A DNA stretch of 8,246 nucleotides from Bacteroidetes bacterium 4572_114 (lineage in GTDB: Bacteria; Bacteroidota; Bacteroidia; Bacteroidales; 4484-276). The position numbers and the translations under genes were made by a program. Numbering within the stretch: position 1 is the stretch's first letter; every line of letters begins with the position of its first letter. Below, piece after piece: positions 1-6,065 of the stretch. The stretch covers positions 1 through 8,246 of the forward strand of contig NIVA01000241.1 in NCBI GenBank assembly GCA_002254335.1, read 5' to 3'. A model generated the notes under the pieces. It made no database searches. It was not told where the DNA came from and saw nothing but the letters and a program-made list of their open reading frames with translations.

Positions 1-1671
1 TTCCTTTTCGCCACACTGCCTGTGGATGATGCTTTCAAATTCAAAGCCACGGTTGGACGATCCCCGGTTATCGAGGGTAAACACAACATAACCCTGTTGC
101 GCCATATAATTGAGCCAGAACCCGGCGCCCCCGGTCCACGAATTTCTGACCATCTGGGCATGTGGCCCGCCATACACATAAACCAGGGCAGGGTATTTTT
201 TGGTTGGATCGAAATCGGTTGGTTTTATCAGGCGGCAATATAAATCTGTTTCCCCATCGTCAGCTTTTATGGTAAATATCTCCATCTCACCAACTTTGTA
301 TTCCCCCCAGGGGTTGATGTCGGTTAACAAAGTGTCGATAACAACACCTTTTCCATTCAATAAATAGTATGCCCTTGCTGTTTCGGTGCTACTAAAAACA
401 TCAATAAAATAGTTCATATTTTCCGATGGGCGGATATTATGTGTCCCCGGTTTTTCGGTCAGTTTTTCAGTTTTACCTTTTTTGATTCCGGTTTTATAAA
501 GATGCCTTTCTATGGGGCCGGCCTCCGTTGATTCGTAAAAAACATATTTTCCTTCTGTATCTAACCCAAGAAAATCGGTTACTTCCCACTCACCTTTAGT
601 GATTTGACGCAGCAGTCCGCCTTCGCTATTGTAAAGGTAAAGATGGTTCCAGCCATCGCGGCGGCTTTGCCAGATAAATTTTTTGGGATCGGTTTTAAGA
701 AAATGCAAAGGATGTGACGGCTCCACATATCGCCCGTTACTTTCTTCAAACAATGTTTTGATGAACTTCCCGGTAAGGGCATTATATTTATTCATTTTTA
801 AATGGTCTTGGCCGCGGTTGAGCAGGCCGATGTAAATAAATTTACTGTCCGGCCCCCAACTTACTGAAGTCAGGTATTGGTTTTCGGGGCCGTTTACGCG
901 CATCCAGGTAATTTCGTTGAAATCAGGGTTAAAAACACCGAGGCCAACCTTTTGGCTTTTCATTCCTGCCATGGGATATTTTATGGGATCGGCCTTGGCA
1001 ATAGGGTGAAAGATATCAACCGCAGGATAATCTGGAACCTCTGTCTGGTCGATTTTATAGAAGGCAAGCAACTTTCCATCGGGCGACCAGAACGAACCAT
1101 TGTTTATCCCAAATTCATTTCGGGAAGGGACATGTCCAAAAAGGATGTCAGGGTTTTCTTCTTCCGAAACCTTCAGGATTTCTCCGCCAACCGACACAAA
1201 CAGATTGTTGTCGATGGTATAAGCTACCGAAAAAGATTTCCCGGCCAGTTCAAGGTTTTCTGCATTTTCATCATTTTCGTTTTGTTTGGTCAGGCTTGAA
1301 TCTGCCAAATTGAAAATAAAGGTCTTGTGATCCTTTGTGAAATAAAACCGTGATCCGTCCAACCAATTAATCCTGGGAAACCTTCCCATCTCATCGAGGC
1401 CGGCCGATTTGGCGGCATCATTAAAGTTGGACAACCTCATTATTGTATCCGCTATTGTAGGATTGTCAGCATCTTTTTGGATGATGGCATTGTTTTCCAC
1501 GAAAGTGAAAGCCTCCTCACCGGCCACCCAACTGAGGTTACTTATGGTTTTGGGGTAAAGGTCCCAGTTCATGTAATCTTCAGGGGTGAAGAGTTTGTCC
1601 TGAGAGTGAAGTGGGCTAATTCCTGCAAGAAAGAGGATTGCAATTAAACAGAGTGTTGGTTTTTTCATCAT
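1..1671 (-). CDS. S9B family dipeptidyl-peptidase (DPP IV-like), 3' end outside window
   Basis: Exported serine peptidase expected to release dipeptides from peptide N-termini in the periplasm or at the surface. The frame is open for 557 codons from the double ATG at 1671/1668 to the window edge. Residues 1-23 form a signal peptide (MMKKPTLCLIAILFLAG, then HSQ before the mature part). The DPP IV N-terminal beta-propeller follows, with the family stretch RNEFGINNGSFWSPDGK near residues 184-200 and YPMAG after it. The alpha/beta-hydrolase domain begins near residue 470, with YPALVYVYGGPHAQ near 491-504, then FTLDNRGSSNRG and IHRQCGEKE at the edge. The GWSYGG Ser, Asp and His of the triad would lie outside the window (families are about 700-740 residues), so activity cannot be judged. 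At the propeller Glu motif I see Asn-Glu where the mammalian enzyme has Glu-Glu. No Shine-Dalgarno is visible; a 60-base gap separates it from the CDF remnant. Unlike its neighbours it shows no damage. Confidence 0.93.
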   Translation of the reverse strand, partial: MMKKPTLCLIAILFLAGISPLHSQDKLFTPEDYMNWDLYPKTISNLSWVAGEEAFTFVENNAIIQKDADNPTIADTIMRLSNFNDAAKSAGLDEMGRFPRINWLDGSRFYFTKDHKTFIFNLADSSLTKQNENDENAENLELAGKSFSVAYTIDNNLFVSVGGEILKVSEEENPDILFGHVPSRNEFGINNGSFWSPDGKLLAFYKIDQTEVPDYPAVDIFHPIAKADPIKYPMAGMKSQKVGLGVFNPDFNEITWMRVNGPENQYLTSVSWGPDSKFIYIGLLNRGQDHLKMNKYNALTGKFIKTLFEESNGRYVEPSHPLHFLKTDPKKFIWQSRRDGWNHLYLYNSEGGLLRQITKGEWEVTDFLGLDTEGKYVFYESTEAGPIERHLYKTGIKKGKTEKLTEKPGTHNIRPSENMNYFIDVFSSTETARAYYLLNGKGVVIDTLLTDINPWGEYKVGEMEIFTIKADDGETDLYCRLIKPTDFDPTKKYPALVYVYGGPHAQMVRNSWTGGAGFWLNYMAQQGYVVFTLDNRGSSNRGFEFESIIHRQCGEKE

Positions 1672-1731
1672 TTTAATTTTTAATTGTTGTATTTTGGTAG
1701 AGGTATATTTGTATTTTTATTTTTTAGTTCA

Positions 1732-1956
1732 TTAATCAGGTTTTGTTTCTATATCCTTCGAAGAAATCCCATACAATTCATCAACCTCATAATTTCCAAG
1801 CGGCTCAACATGTACCATAATATCGTAAACGTTTCCAATGCGTTTCTTCAGGAGCTGCTCCAAATCACGGGCAATTTTATGCGCCTCACCTATCTGTAAA
1901 TCGGGATCCACCTCAATATCGATCCCAATAATGTACATGTTGGCAAGTTTCCTCAC
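1732..1956 (-). pseudogene. CDF cation-efflux transporter, cytoplasmic-domain part of the same broken gene
   Basis: C-terminal ferredoxin-like metal-sensing domain of the CDF gene that starts at 2561. Read from GTG at 1956 it gives 74 residues: RKLANMYIIGIDIEVD, then IGEAHKIARDLEQLL, then NVYDIMVHVEPLGN, a very typical CDF tail. Homology in this frame extends upstream of the GTG through A-N-N-P-H-R-V-R (to about 1979), so the real domain starts inside the preceding frame. The upstream TAA ends two bases before the GTG, so coupled re-initiation is conceivable. Even then the linker and part of the domain would be absent. The gene ends at TAA 1732-1734, 60 bases before the peptidase start. Confidence 0.82.
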
Positions 1957-1958
1957 CC

Positions 1959-2561
1959 TTACCCTGTGAGGGTTGTTTGCATGATCCAGATGCTGATAAG
2001 CAATGCAAACGCCGAATCGATAATTGGCATTTTGAGGTTGATGGTAAAAACCAACCCGATCAGCACAGACAATGAGATCACTACATCGTTTCTCATATTT
2101 TTGCCGTTGGCGATGAGCATCGGGCTTTCTATTTTCCTGCCGGTTTCAAGTAGGTAACGGGCCAGTCCGAATTTGGCCAACACCGAAATTATGATAACAT
2201 AAATGGCAATGGTCTCGGGAATCTCAGTCCCACCTCCATTAATAATTTTTTGAATAGTAAAAATGGCCAATTGGGCACCTGCAAAAAAAATGATAAACGA
2301 TAAAGCCTTGGCTGCAATGGTATCAGCTTTGCGGTAGCCATACGGGAATTTCAGGTTGGGGGGCTTGGAAATGATCCTGGCAGTCAACAGGGTGATCAGC
2401 GAAGCAACAATATCACCTGCCGAGTCGATGCCATCCCCCATCACGGCGAGGGAGCCGGCAACCAATCCAACGGTGATCTTAAGCACAGCCAAAGCGGCAT
2501 TGCCGCCCACTGCAACCCACGATGCCTTGATGATTTTTTGTGTCCTTTCTTTGTCGTGCAT
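1959..2561 (-). pseudogene. CDF cation-efflux transporter, membrane-domain part of a broken gene
   Basis: N-terminal 200 residues of a cation diffusion facilitator, an inner-membrane divalent-metal/proton antiporter. The start is ATG at 2561. About six hydrophobic helices are visible, including residues 13-40, 48-62, 85-103, 117-134, 160-176 and 180-195. The TM2 metal pair is present as D46-x3-D50 in GDGIDSAGD. The TM5 pair reads N155-x3-D159 in KNMRND, where zinc/iron members usually have His-x3-Asp. The frame ends at TAA 1959-1961 just after IDSAFALLISIWIMQ. From memory, intact relatives (about 300 residues) continue there with roughly 35 residues, then the C-terminal domain. That domain is found next door (1732-1956) in another frame. 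The coding signal for the other frame (A-N-N-P-H-R) already overlaps this one, which points to an out-of-frame deletion near 1963-1980 and not an evolved two-subunit gene. The membrane part alone might still be translated. Confidence 0.85.
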
Positions 2562-2638
2562 GTTTTAGATCAGGAATAATTTGGTAAAAATAGTAAAAAG
2601 GTGGTTGGGAGGGGGGAAAGTAGAAGATAGAAGTTAAA

Positions 2639-2647
2639 GGGGGGGGG
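2639..2647. repeat. G9 homopolymer tract
   Basis: Nine consecutive G on the plus strand, just after another G-rich stretch at about 2608-2616. It lies about 80 bases upstream of the CDF start (minus strand). Such tracts are prone to slippage and sequencing error. No reading frame depends on it. Confidence 0.8.
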
Positions 2648-2667
2648 TGATCCATCCACACGGATAA

Positions 2668-2850
2668 TTACGCACTTATAAAACGAAGTGAATCTGTACG
2701 GACTTCGTTTCGCTTGCTTCGCTTCGTACGGGATACTTTCAGTTGTTGGTAATTTAAAGCTACCTCCCTTGCCATTATATTTGTCTTACTTGGGACAATA
2801 AATTCTATAGCCTGTTCATCTATTGCATTAAAGACAAAAACAGGTATGAT
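2668..2850 (-). pseudogene. Possible gene scrap without start codon
   Basis: An open stretch of about 60 codons on the minus strand, bounded by TAA at 2851-2853 and TAA at 2668-2670. Its first half reads like real protein (PVFVFNAIDEQAIEFIVPSK, then TNIMAREVALNYQQLK). Its second half (SRTKRSKRNEVRTDSLRF) is the translation of the palindromic element at 2681-2732 and is unlikely to be original coding sequence. There is no ATG before the internal Met of the NIM triplet. I do not recognise a family. The IVPSKTN stretch faintly recalls a segment of some DDE transposases, but this is too short to call. Chance openness is possible. Confidence 0.22.
2681..2732. repeat. Palindromic (REP-like) element
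   Basis: A perfect 9-bp inverted repeat, AAACGAAGT (2681-2689) and ACTTCGTTT (2702-2710), with a 12-base loop. It is followed by a GCTTCG-rich stretch and a second TACGG (2727-2731), so GTACGG occurs twice (2696-2701 and 2726-2731). There is no T-run next to the stem, so it is not a standard terminator. Its minus-strand core ACGAAGTCCGTA is closely matched, with a 4-base insertion, inside the hairpin loop at 5909-5933. Confidence 0.6.
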
Positions 2851-2916
2851 TTACGGTAGAAATATAGATTCACCCGACCAAATAACAGGCAGTATTTTCA
2901 TTAACAAAAGAGGAAT

Positions 2917-3306
2917 TTAGTTACCGGCCATGTTAATGATGCCCTCTTCCTTGAACCCTTTAAGTACCCTGATAAAACTCTCCTTCGACAGGCTTGTCAT
3001 ATCGGCCAGGTCTTGGCGCGACAAGGTTATGTTAAAACTATCCCCCTCATAAATTTTCCCGCTGAGGTAAATCAAGGCATCGGCTACGCGGCCCGGCATC
3101 TGTTTCAGGGTAAGGTCTAATATCCTGCCAAAAGTAAAAATCGCATTTAGGTTGACAAACTCAATAAATTTCTCGGCAAAATCGGGATTGGTGCAGATAC
3201 ATTTTCTAAAATTTTTAGTGTTTATAAAACAAACCGTTGTATCCTCCAGGGCAATGGCAGAGTAGTAATTCCTGTTGTCGAGGAAAGTCCCTGGCCCGGC
3301 AAACAT
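2917..3306 (-). pseudogene. CRP/FNR-family regulator, C-terminal part (DNA-binding) of a gene split by a stop
   Basis: Second part of the regulator that begins at 3570, in the same frame, opening with ATG 3304-3306 directly after the interrupting TAA. It carries the end of the cyclic-nucleotide-type beta-barrel (MFAGPGTFLDNRNYY, then IALEDTTVCFI near residues 18-28) and the long dimer helix (NPDFAEKFIEFVNLNAIF). The CRP-type helix-turn-helix is LSRQDLADMTSLSKESFIRV, near residues 94-113. The frame stops at GIINMAGN, about 20 residues earlier than I expect for relatives, so the end may also be damaged. If made by re-initiation it would be a DNA-binding fragment without the sensor half. Confidence 0.85.
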
Positions 3307-3570
3307 TTAAATTGGTTTTACAATCTTCAGCAGAAGGTTTATCCCTCCTGGCCCTTCAAGGTAGATTTTGGCCATTCCCGAGGTAATCATTAAAATATGG
3401 GTTGAGGCCGGCCACTGTTTAAACATCATTTCACCTGCTTTGTAAGACACTTCAAACCGATCCTCGTTAATCAATTCCAATTCATCCTTGTTGAGCAGGC
3501 TAAACAATGGGGGTTTTTTATTACAATCGTTGCAGTTTAAGCAGTTTGGAGATCTCCTAAATTCAATCAT
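3307..3570 (-). pseudogene. CRP/FNR-family regulator, N-terminal sensor part of a gene split by a stop
   Basis: First 87 residues of a CRP/FNR-type transcription factor. It starts at ATG 3568-3570 with a good Shine-Dalgarno 9 bases upstream. The N-terminus has a Cys cluster C10-x2-C13-x2-C16 (NCLNCNDC), typical of Bacteroidota FNR-like proteins; iron-sulfur or redox sensing is an inference. The cNMP-binding barrel follows (YKAGEMMFKQ, then STHILMITSGMAKIYLEG). The frame ends at TAA 3307-3309 after KIVKPI, where relatives read about KPxEF/MxxGPG. One substitution, GAA to TAA, explains the break because the next codon continues the same domain in frame. The Trp in FKQW sits where Gly is usual, possibly a further lesion. 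The gene is divergent from the cytochrome gene, 180 bases away, so it probably controlled it. Confidence 0.87.
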
Positions 3571-3579
3571 CTTACTTTT

Positions 3580-3588
3580 CCTCTTCCT
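3580..3588 (-). promoter_or_regulatory. Shine-Dalgarno of the CRP/FNR-like gene
   Basis: AGGAAGAGG on the minus strand, 9 bases before ATG 3568-3570. It is unusually good for this window, where other starts lack one, and it fixes the start of the regulator. Confidence 0.6.
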
Positions 3589-3750
3589 AAGTTGTAAAAT
3601 TAGAGAAAGCTTGACGGTTCATTTTTCTAATCAAAAAACATTCAACACCGATTTTCGCAGGTAGGTTAACGAGTCATGTTTTAATCCTAATTTAAAATGT
3701 TTATACTAAATGGTGTTTAAAATTTCATGTTTTATAAATAATTGTAAGAA

Positions 3751-4477
3751 ATGAGAAAGAATGGGATTATAGGTTTTTTTATAATTGCCGGTTTTACTTT
3801 CTTTAGTGTACCACCAACCGCCCAAGGTGAGGAAGATATTTCGGGGAATGCAATTGAAAACCAAAAATGCTTACAGTGCCATGGCAAACAGTTTTATTCC
3901 TATTACAACGATTGGGTGGAACCAGGATGTTAGAGCAAGGATGAACCCATTTCGTGTAATCGACTCAGCTGATTTTTATATTTCCAATCACAGGACATTT
4001 GCATGTACCGACTGCCATTCGCCCGATTACGAAGAATTCCCACATGACGGCAGCCTCAGGATGGAACCAAAATATACTTGTATGGATTGTTACGAGGATG
4101 ACGAAAACTTTGCAGAGTTCCGTTTTGAGGATATTGTTAACGATTTTGAGAATAGTGTCCATGCAGAAAGGCATGGCGAGGTTTTTACCTGCTGGATGTG
4201 CCACAAACCCCACTCCTATCGCACCGATGCCCGTACATCAGAAAGTGTGGTAAACACGGTTGCTTATTCTAACGGGATATGCCTTACCTGCCATGCCTAT
4301 ATGGATATGTACCAATACTTATCTGATGATGAAAACCCAATCATTTTGTCATCTCACGACTGGCCCCCGAAAAAAGAGGGGCATTTTGCCAAGGTGAGGT
4401 GTATCGAGTGCCACTCGTCCAATTCTTTGCTCATGGCCTCGTTGTATAATTTCCAATCCATCGAACAACAGGGGTAA
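3751..4477 (+). pseudogene. Multiheme cytochrome c (cytochrome c3-type), frameshifted and deleted
   Basis: Membrane-targeted or periplasmic multiheme electron carrier. ATG 3751 opens a signal peptide or anchor (residues 5-20, GIIGFFIIAGFTFFSV) and the first heme motif CLQCH (40-44). This frame ends at TAG 3931. Homology continues one base out of frame from about 3920 (QDVRARMNPFRVID) to TAA 4477, so one extra base or a two-base loss lies near 3919-3923. The second frame holds CTDCH, CMDCY (4079-4093), CWMCH, CLTCH and CIECH. In CMDCY the heme-ligating His is Tyr (TAC). Around 4405-4420 CIECH runs straight into SSNSLLMASLY. From memory, relatives have about 30 residues and another CxECH before that stretch, so a deletion between two similar heme motifs is likely. 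The usual C-terminal membrane helix is absent. Probably regulated by the divergent CRP/FNR-like gene. Confidence 0.85.
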
Positions 4478-4627
4478 AATGATTTAATCAAAATGTCCAT
4501 GATAAGACAAACTTGATACACAGTAGTGTGGTTATGTTACTATATATTTTCTCTTATATGTCCTTTTATGCCTTTTATGGTTAAAATTTTAAGCAGATGA
4601 AAACCCAAACAATGTAACGCGAAAGAT

Positions 4628-4635
4628 TATTTTTG
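4628..4635 (+). promoter_or_regulatory. Possible Bacteroidota -7 promoter element
   Basis: TATTTTTG matches the Bacteroidota sigma-A -7 consensus TAnnTTTG, 12 bases before the TatD-like start. No convincing -33 TTTG lies at the proper distance and the site is AT-rich, so a chance match is possible. If it is real, the leader would be extremely short. Confidence 0.25.
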
Positions 4636-4647
4636 TAACAAAAAGCA

Positions 4648-5261
4648 TTGCCACAAATTCCTTACATCAACATTCACAAGCATGGGCCGGGCCAATCGGA
4701 AGATGAGGTTGCCGTTAGAAGCATTTTTTCGCAAGACATACCTCAGGCGGTTGGTAATTATAAAGGGCAGTTGTCCATCGGGACCCATCCCTGGCATCTT
4801 GACCCAAATAATATTGAGGCTCAGTTAGCATTGGTTGAAAAGTTTTCGGGGCATGAAAGTGTGATAGCTATTGGCGAAATTGGCCTCGACCGAAAAACAC
4901 CTGCCCCGCTTGAACTACAGAAAGAAGCCTTTGTTGGGCAACTTGATATTGCCGTGCGTTTAAACAAACCTGTTATTATTCATTGCGTTAAAGCATATCC
5001 CGAAATTATTTCCATTTTAAAATCAACACAGTTTAGCGGAAATGTGATTTTTCATGGATATGACCAGAACAGGCAAATAGCAGAACAGTTGATAGAAAAC
5101 GGTTTCTGCCTTTCGTTTGGCCGGGCTTTGTTGAACGAGACATCGACATCAGGAAAATTTATGAACGTGCGGCTATTTTGAAAAACAGGGATGTTGAGGA
5201 GGTGAAAAAGATTGTTTATGATAATTTTAATGATTGTTTTAACCTTAAATCCGCAAGCTGA
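4648..5261 (+). pseudogene. TatD-family metal-dependent hydrolase, internal deletion with frameshift
   Basis: TatD-type amidohydrolase-fold nuclease, normally using two metals. The first frame (4648-5181) starts at TTG; an in-frame TAA at 4636-4638 and lack of ATG leave no better start, and an original ATG may have been lost. It shows the metal motif H10-x-H12 (NIHKHG), GTHPWH near 45-50, E77 in GEIGLDR, H112 in IIHC, H136 in FHG, and GFCLSFGRALLN ending at residue 163. After that the frame is nonsense and stops at 5181. The true C-terminus is in another frame from about 5133 (ERDIDIRKIYERAAILKNRD, then VEEVKKIVYDNFNDCF) to TGA 5261. Between the two, relatives have about 20 residues including FLETDD, whose Asp binds metal. 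That segment is gone, so the product should be inactive. The last codons (NLKSAS) come from the repeat element beginning at 5246. TatD next to TcdA is a familiar Bacteroidota pairing, from memory. Confidence 0.85.
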
Positions 5262-5379
5262 TTCCATTTGGACACTAATTTCACTAATTAACACGAATTT
5301 TGTATCACCAAAAATAGATGAACAATTTCATGTATAACCCACTCATTACATTACACTAATAAAAATCCTTGCGGATTTA
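5246..5379. repeat. Inverted-repeat-bounded AT-rich element (MITE-like candidate)
   Basis: Perfect 12-bp inverted ends, TAAATCCGCAAG (5246-5257) and CTTGCGGATTTA (5368-5379), enclose 110 AT-rich bases. The inside carries the short repeats CACTAATT (5273-5280 and 5282-5289) and a related ACACGAATT. The right end alone also folds (AAATCC/GGATTT around TTGC, 5363-5378). No target duplication is evident. It overlaps the last codons of the TatD-like gene. Confidence 0.45.
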
Positions 5380-5417
5380 TGATTAATTTTAAGATAGCTA
5401 TATAATTACCCTTAAGT

Positions 5418-5951
5418 ATGGAAAACTGGACAAATAGAACAGAATTATTAATTGGCCCGGAAAAACTCAGGTTATTAAATGATGCGCATGTTTTGGTTGC
5501 CGGGTTAGGTGGGGTTGGGGCTTATGTGGTGGATGCCATCGACACCTTGTCGCCCAAAGTATTTCTGGTTTACGAATGTATTAAGCAGGGCCTGAAGGTG
5601 GTAAGCTCAATGGGTGCCGGTGGAAAAACCAATCCCGAACTTGTGCAAATTGCCGATATTTCTGGTTCGCACAGTTGCAGGCTGGCCCGTTACATGCGCA
5701 AGCGTTTACAAAAATTGGGCGTGCGCACAGGTTTTAAAGTGGTGTTTTCGCCCGAACCAATTGCCACAGGTTCGATGATAAAAACAGAAAACGAACAAAA
5801 TAAAAAATCAATGGTGGGCACCATTTCTTACATGCCTGCAATTTTTGGATGTATGTGTGCCTCTGTGGTTATCAGGGACATTGTTCATGCTAATTCCCTT
5901 AGCGACTCCATACGGACTAACTTCGTGTCGTTTGAGTCGCTAAGGGAATAA
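5418..5951 (+). CDS. tcdA: TcdA-like tRNA threonylcarbamoyladenosine dehydratase with large internal in-frame deletion
   Basis: E1/ThiF-superfamily enzyme. TcdA uses ATP to cyclise t6A at tRNA position 37 into ct6A. The single frame encodes 177 residues; relatives have about 240-270. Visible motifs are NWTNRTELLIG (3-13), the nucleotide loop VAGLGGVGAY (27-36), VVDAIDTLSPKV (37-48), VVSSMGAGGK (61-70), CRLARYMRKRLQKLG (87-101), TENEQNKKSMVGTISYMP (123-140) and FGCMCASVVIRDI (143-155) with the Cys region. GGVGAY is joined directly to VVDAIDT at about 5520-5530. In intact relatives roughly 65-75 residues lie between them, including the Asp that binds ATP, the N-x-N-R-Q stretch and the SK lysine. 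The adenylation site is therefore mostly gone and I expect no activity, although the frame is open. The last residues (about 161-177) are encoded by the palindrome at 5893-5949, so the original end is replaced too. It could equally be labelled a pseudogene. Confidence 0.8.
   Translation: MENWTNRTELLIGPEKLRLLNDAHVLVAGLGGVGAYVVDAIDTLSPKVFLVYECIKQGLKVVSSMGAGGKTNPELVQIADISGSHSCRLARYMRKRLQKLGVRTGFKVVFSPEPIATGSMIKTENEQNKKSMVGTISYMPAIFGCMCASVVIRDIVHANSLSDSIRTNFVSFESLRE
5893..5949. repeat. Large palindromic (REP-like) hairpin at the tcdA end
   Basis: Perfect 16-bp arms, ATTCCCTTAGCGACTC (5893-5908) and GAGTCGCTAAGGGAAT (5934-5949), surround a 25-base loop. The stop of the tcdA-like frame (TAA 5949-5951) lies at its right edge. 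No T-run follows on either strand, so a classical intrinsic terminator is unlikely, although the structure sits between convergent genes and could still block read-through. The loop contains TACGGACTAACTTCGT, close to TACGGACTTCGT in the element at 2681-2732. Confidence 0.75.
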
Positions 5952-6024
5952 AAAAGGTTTGCTCCAATTATAAAAGAAGTGATAATTATGGTGTCCAACT
6001 TTATTCGGGCAACCACTTTTTCAA

Positions 6025-6047
6025 TCTCCTTCAATCTTCTCCTTCAA
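6025..6047. repeat. Short direct repeat
   Basis: TCTCCTTCAA occurs twice, at 6025-6034 and 6038-6047, in the spacer between the convergent tcdA-like and T9SS genes. No function is apparent. Confidence 0.5.
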
Positions 6048-6065
6048 CCTAAACTACCCCGGTCA

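Larger units (their letters stand above)
2562..2916. other. Gene-poor spacer between the CRP-like and CDF remnants
   Basis: 355 bases without a confident gene. It holds purine-rich runs with a G9 tract (2639-2647), a palindromic element (2681-2732), and a start-less open stretch on the minus strand (2668-2850) that may be a gene scrap. No Shine-Dalgarno or clear Bacteroidota promoter was found before the CDF start at 2561. The sequence just downstream of the CRP-like stop (2850-2916) may also contain lost C-terminal codons of that regulator, but I could not align them. Confidence 0.6.

Noticed and set aside
877..1299. Plus-strand open frame of 140 codons
   Set aside because: It lies wholly inside the S9B peptidase on the other strand, has no recognisable motif and is a shadow frame.
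1704..1711. TATATTTG, a perfect TAnnTTTG match on the plus strand
   Set aside because: No plus-strand gene follows it and the region is AT-rich, so it is most likely a chance match.
3571..3750. FNR-type or CRP-type operator in the divergent spacer
   Set aside because: I found only AT-rich partial symmetry (TTTTAA/TTAAAA at 3679-3697) and no TTGAT-N4-ATCAA or TGTGA-N6-TCACA site.
4500..4600. Hydrophobic translation (MLLYIFSYMSFYAFYG) as the lost C-terminal helix of the cytochrome
   Set aside because: It has no recognisable similarity beyond hydrophobicity, which T-rich DNA gives by chance.
5893..5950. Hairpin as an intrinsic terminator
   Set aside because: The stem is strong but no U-run follows on either strand, the loop is 25 bases, and the loop is shared with another palindrome, so a repeat element is the better label.
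5990..6016. GTGTCCAACTTTATTCGGGC resembles from memory the end of some IS3-family elements, and GTGTCCAA is inverted at 5268-5275
   Set aside because: No transposase remains nearby, the matching arm is only 8 bp, and an 8-bp inverted pair is expected by chance in a window this size.
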